Source of the DNA: Betaproteobacteria bacterium HGW-Betaproteobacteria-6
Lineage (GTDB): Bacteria > Pseudomonadota > Gammaproteobacteria > Burkholderiales > Rhodocyclaceae
DNA length: 50,924 bases
Direction of reading: 5' to 3'
NCBI GenBank assembly: GCA_002842145.1
Contig: PHCF01000062.1
Span: 1-50,924 of the forward strand
The notes beneath the pieces were generated by a model. That model saw only the letters and a list, made by a program, of their open reading frames with translations, had not been told where the DNA came from and did not search any database. Made by a program: the position numbers and the translations under genes. Shown here piece after piece: positions 49,284 through 50,924 of this stretch (position 1 is the stretch's first letter; every line of letters begins with the position of its first letter).

Positions 49284-50293
49284 GGTGTCATCCTTTTCTG
49301 GCAGGCGGCAAAGACCTGTTCGGGGAGCAGTTTGTTCAGGCAGTCGAGGTGGCCGAGCGGACATTCCCGCTTGAAACAGGGGCTGCAGTCGAGATTGAGG
49401 CTCAGGATGTCGGCGCGGTCGGAGAGCGGCGGTGTGAAGCCGGGCGACGAGGAGCCGTAGAGAGCGACGATGGGGCGATCCAGTGCGGCGGCGACATGCA
49501 TGAGGCCGGAATCGTTGCAGACGACCAGCTCGGCCATGGCCAGCAGATCGACGGCCTGGGCCAGCGAGGTGGCGCCACACAGGTTGCGGCAGAGGCCGGG
49601 GGCAAGTTGCGAGATTTCCTCGGCGACGGCGTGGTCCTTGGGCGAGCCAAAGAGCCAGATGGCGCAGCCCTGTTCGGCCAGTTTTTTGGCCAGTGCAGCG
49701 AAATGGGCGGCCGGCCAGCGTTTGGCCGGGCCGTATTCGGCGCCGGGGCAGAAGGCGACAACGCGGGCCGGCGGCTCGATTGCCAGTTCGGCCAGGGCTT
49801 TTTGTTGGTCTTCTACGGTCGACCGGATTTTTGGCCGAAAAATGAAATGGCCGAGCAGCTCGCCCGGTGCTTCGGCCAATTGGGCGAAGCGTTCGACCAT
49901 GAGCGGCAGGGCTTGTTTGTCCAGCGTGTGGCGGACGTTGATCAGGCCGTAGCGCGATTCGCCGGTGAAGCCGATGCGCCGCGGAATGCCGGCCAGCCAA
50001 GGTACGAGGGCCGACTTGAGCGAATTGGGCAGGACATAGACGGCGTCGTAATGGCGCGCGGCGAGCTGGCGGGCCAGTTTCCAGCGCGGTTTGAGCGACA
50101 GTTGGCCGTGACCGAAGGGGCTGTCGAGGACGTCGCTGATTTCCGCCATGCGGTGCAGGACGGGCGCCACCCAGCGCGGAGCGATGGCATCGAGCTGGAG
50201 GCCGGGGTATTTGGCGTGCAGCCGCTCGAACAGCGGCTGCGCCATGATCGTGTCGCCGATCCAGGAGGGGGCGACGATGAGGGCTTTTTTCAT
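49280..50293 (-). CDS. waaF: ADP-heptose:LPS heptosyltransferase II
   Basis: Adds the second heptose to the inner core of lipopolysaccharide on the cytoplasmic side of the inner membrane. The 337-residue GT-9 protein has VAPSWIGDTIMAQPLF, VLPNSLKSALVPWLAGIPRR, FCPGAEYGPAKRWP, VVCNDSGLMHVAAAL and the late CSPCFKRECPLGHLDC cysteine cluster seen in WaaF. A motif copy at 49815-49850 runs antisense through a surface-loop region (FIFRPKIRSTVED). Confidence 0.93.
   Translation of the reverse strand: MKKALIVAPSWIGDTIMAQPLFERLHAKYPGLQLDAIAPRWVAPVLHRMAEISDVLDSPFGHGQLSLKPRWKLARQLAARHYDAVYVLPNSLKSALVPWLAGIPRRIGFTGESRYGLINVRHTLDKQALPLMVERFAQLAEAPGELLGHFIFRPKIRSTVEDQQKALAELAIEPPARVVAFCPGAEYGPAKRWPAAHFAALAKKLAEQGCAIWLFGSPKDHAVAEEISQLAPGLCRNLCGATSLAQAVDLLAMAELVVCNDSGLMHVAAALDRPIVALYGSSSPGFTPPLSDRADILSLNLDCSPCFKRECPLGHLDCLNKLLPEQVFAACQKRMTP
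49815..49850 (+). repeat. dispersed motif, copy inside waaF
   Basis: Ctacggtcgaccgga, tttttggccgaaaaatgaa: perfect palindromic core, and the GGCC and TGAA parts are kept, but the A-run is replaced by Ts. It is antisense to the gene. Confidence 0.6.
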
Positions 50294-50341
50294 GCGCCAG
50301 CGGCGGGTCGGCGCCCAAAAGCGCGGCCCGCCACGCGATGC

Positions 50342-50530
50342 TTAGTGATGGCCCTTGGGCGCTTCGCCCGTGAAGACATACTTGGTGGAACAGTACGGGC
50401 AGGTTACTTCACCGGTCTTCAAAACGTCGAGGAAGACGCGCGGGTGCTGGCTCCACAGCGCGACGTTCGGGGTCGGGCAGTGCAGCGGCAGGTCGTGGGC
50501 GGTGATTTCAACAGCTTTGGTGTCGGACAT
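50342..50530 (-). CDS. CHCC-type zinc-finger domain protein
   Basis: A 62-residue protein with a probable zinc site made of LHCPTP, the histidine of QHPRVFLDV and CPYCSTKYV, the pattern of the zf-CHCC family, whose mitochondrial relatives include the complex I accessory subunit NDUFS6. In bacteria the role is unclear. It lies 15 bp downstream of ilvE. Confidence 0.88.
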   Translation of the reverse strand: MSDTKAVEITAHDLPLHCPTPNVALWSQHPRVFLDVLKTGEVTCPYCSTKYVFTGEAPKGHH

Positions 50531-50545
50531 CGTTTTCTCCCTGGA

Positions 50546-50924
50546 TTAGACGGTGGCCAGCCAGTCGGCGTGGGCGGCGGAGCGGCCATAGACCACGTCG
50601 AAGTATTTTTCCTGCAGCACCTTGGTGACCGGGCCGCGATGGCCGGCACCGATCTGGCGGTTGTCGAGTTCGCGGATCGGCGTCACTTCTGCGGCGGTGC
50701 CGGTGAAGAAGGCTTCGTCGGCGCAATAGACTTCGTCGCGGGTGATGCGCTTTTCGATGACCGGGATGCCCAGTTCGCCGGCCAGCTGGATGACGGTGGC
50801 GCGGGTGATGCCTTCGAGGCAGGCGGTCAGATCCGGCGTGTACAGCGTGCCGTTCCTGACGATGAAGATGTTCTCGCCGGAGCCTTCGCAGACGTAGCCT
50901 TCGGCGTCGAGGAGCAGGGCTTCG
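50546..50924 (-). CDS. ilvE: branched-chain amino acid aminotransferase, 3' part only
   Basis: PLP-dependent fold-type IV transaminase for leucine, isoleucine and valine. Only the last 126 codons are in the window; the gene runs off the right end, so the PLP lysine and start are not seen. Visible motifs: VCEGSGENIFIV, CLEGITRATVIQLA, DEVYCADEAFFTGTAAEVTPI and GPVTKVLQEKYFDVVYG. Confidence 0.93.
   Translation of the reverse strand, partial: EALLLDAEGYVCEGSGENIFIVRNGTLYTPDLTACLEGITRATVIQLAGELGIPVIEKRITRDEVYCADEAFFTGTAAEVTPIRELDNRQIGAGHRGPVTKVLQEKYFDVVYGRSAAHADWLATV

Overview
The window looks like a chromosome segment of a free-living betaproteobacterium, most plausibly Rhodocyclales (Dechloromonas/Azonexus-like). 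The basis is high GC, dense overlapping operons, many GTG/TTG starts, and the protein families present (glnE, yhdP, nitrilase-like, tldD, cytochrome c4, glcDEF, waaF, alaS, ilvE). The genus call rests on recalled family resemblance and was not searched. I see no rRNA, tRNA, CRISPR, prophage or insertion sequence.

Layout. 0-3.4 kb: RND efflux pump overlapping a broken DUF2892 gene. 3.5-8 kb: a GGDEF/EAL protein with a damaged EAL domain, two overlapping beta-hydroxyacid dehydrogenases and a YcgR-like PilZ protein. 8-11.8 kb: zinc-type CDF exporter, class II aldolase and mtnA on the minus strand, divergent from a methionine-type aminotransferase. 11.9-15.2 kb: mscL and a frameshifted glnE. 15.2-24 kb: yhdP, amidase, tldD, cytochrome c4, a periplasmic PilJ-domain protein and DAHP synthase. 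24-25.8 kb: dienoyl-CoA isomerase, a small protein and a cobalamin adenosyltransferase. 25.9-32.6 kb: hyi-gck-glcD-glcE-glcF-HDOD, a glycolate/glyoxylate operon. 32.7-39.1 kb: PP2C phosphatase, a 640-bp inverted repeat, rhlE, response regulator, sensor kinase and a lipoprotein. 39.2-44.7 kb: ugpB-like and ugpQ, a small secreted protein, alaS and a small secreted protein. 44.7-50.9 kb (minus strand): membrane protein, EAL-like/HDOD protein, phosphomannomutase, YheT-like hydrolase, SnoaL-like protein, waaF, zinc-finger protein and the 3' end of ilvE.

Together, GlcDEF, Hyi, tartronate-semialdehyde reductase and glycerate kinase make most of the glycerate route from glycolate to 2-phosphoglycerate; glyoxylate carboligase is not in the window. 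MtnA plus a class II aldolase suggests a salvage shunt for 5'-deoxy- or 5'-methylthio-ribose.

Two signals go beyond normal gene content. (1) A dispersed ~34-40 nt motif with the palindromic core CGGTCRACCG followed by an A-rich stretch, GGCCAAAA and TTGAA recurs about ten times, in three intergenic regions and inside at least six genes. In alignable cases it replaces host sequence without changing protein length. (2) Four genes in the first 20 kb (DUF2892, the EAL protein, glnE, tldD) each appear to lack about 54-60 nt of conserved sequence. This is either a real deletion process or a shared sequencing/assembly fault.
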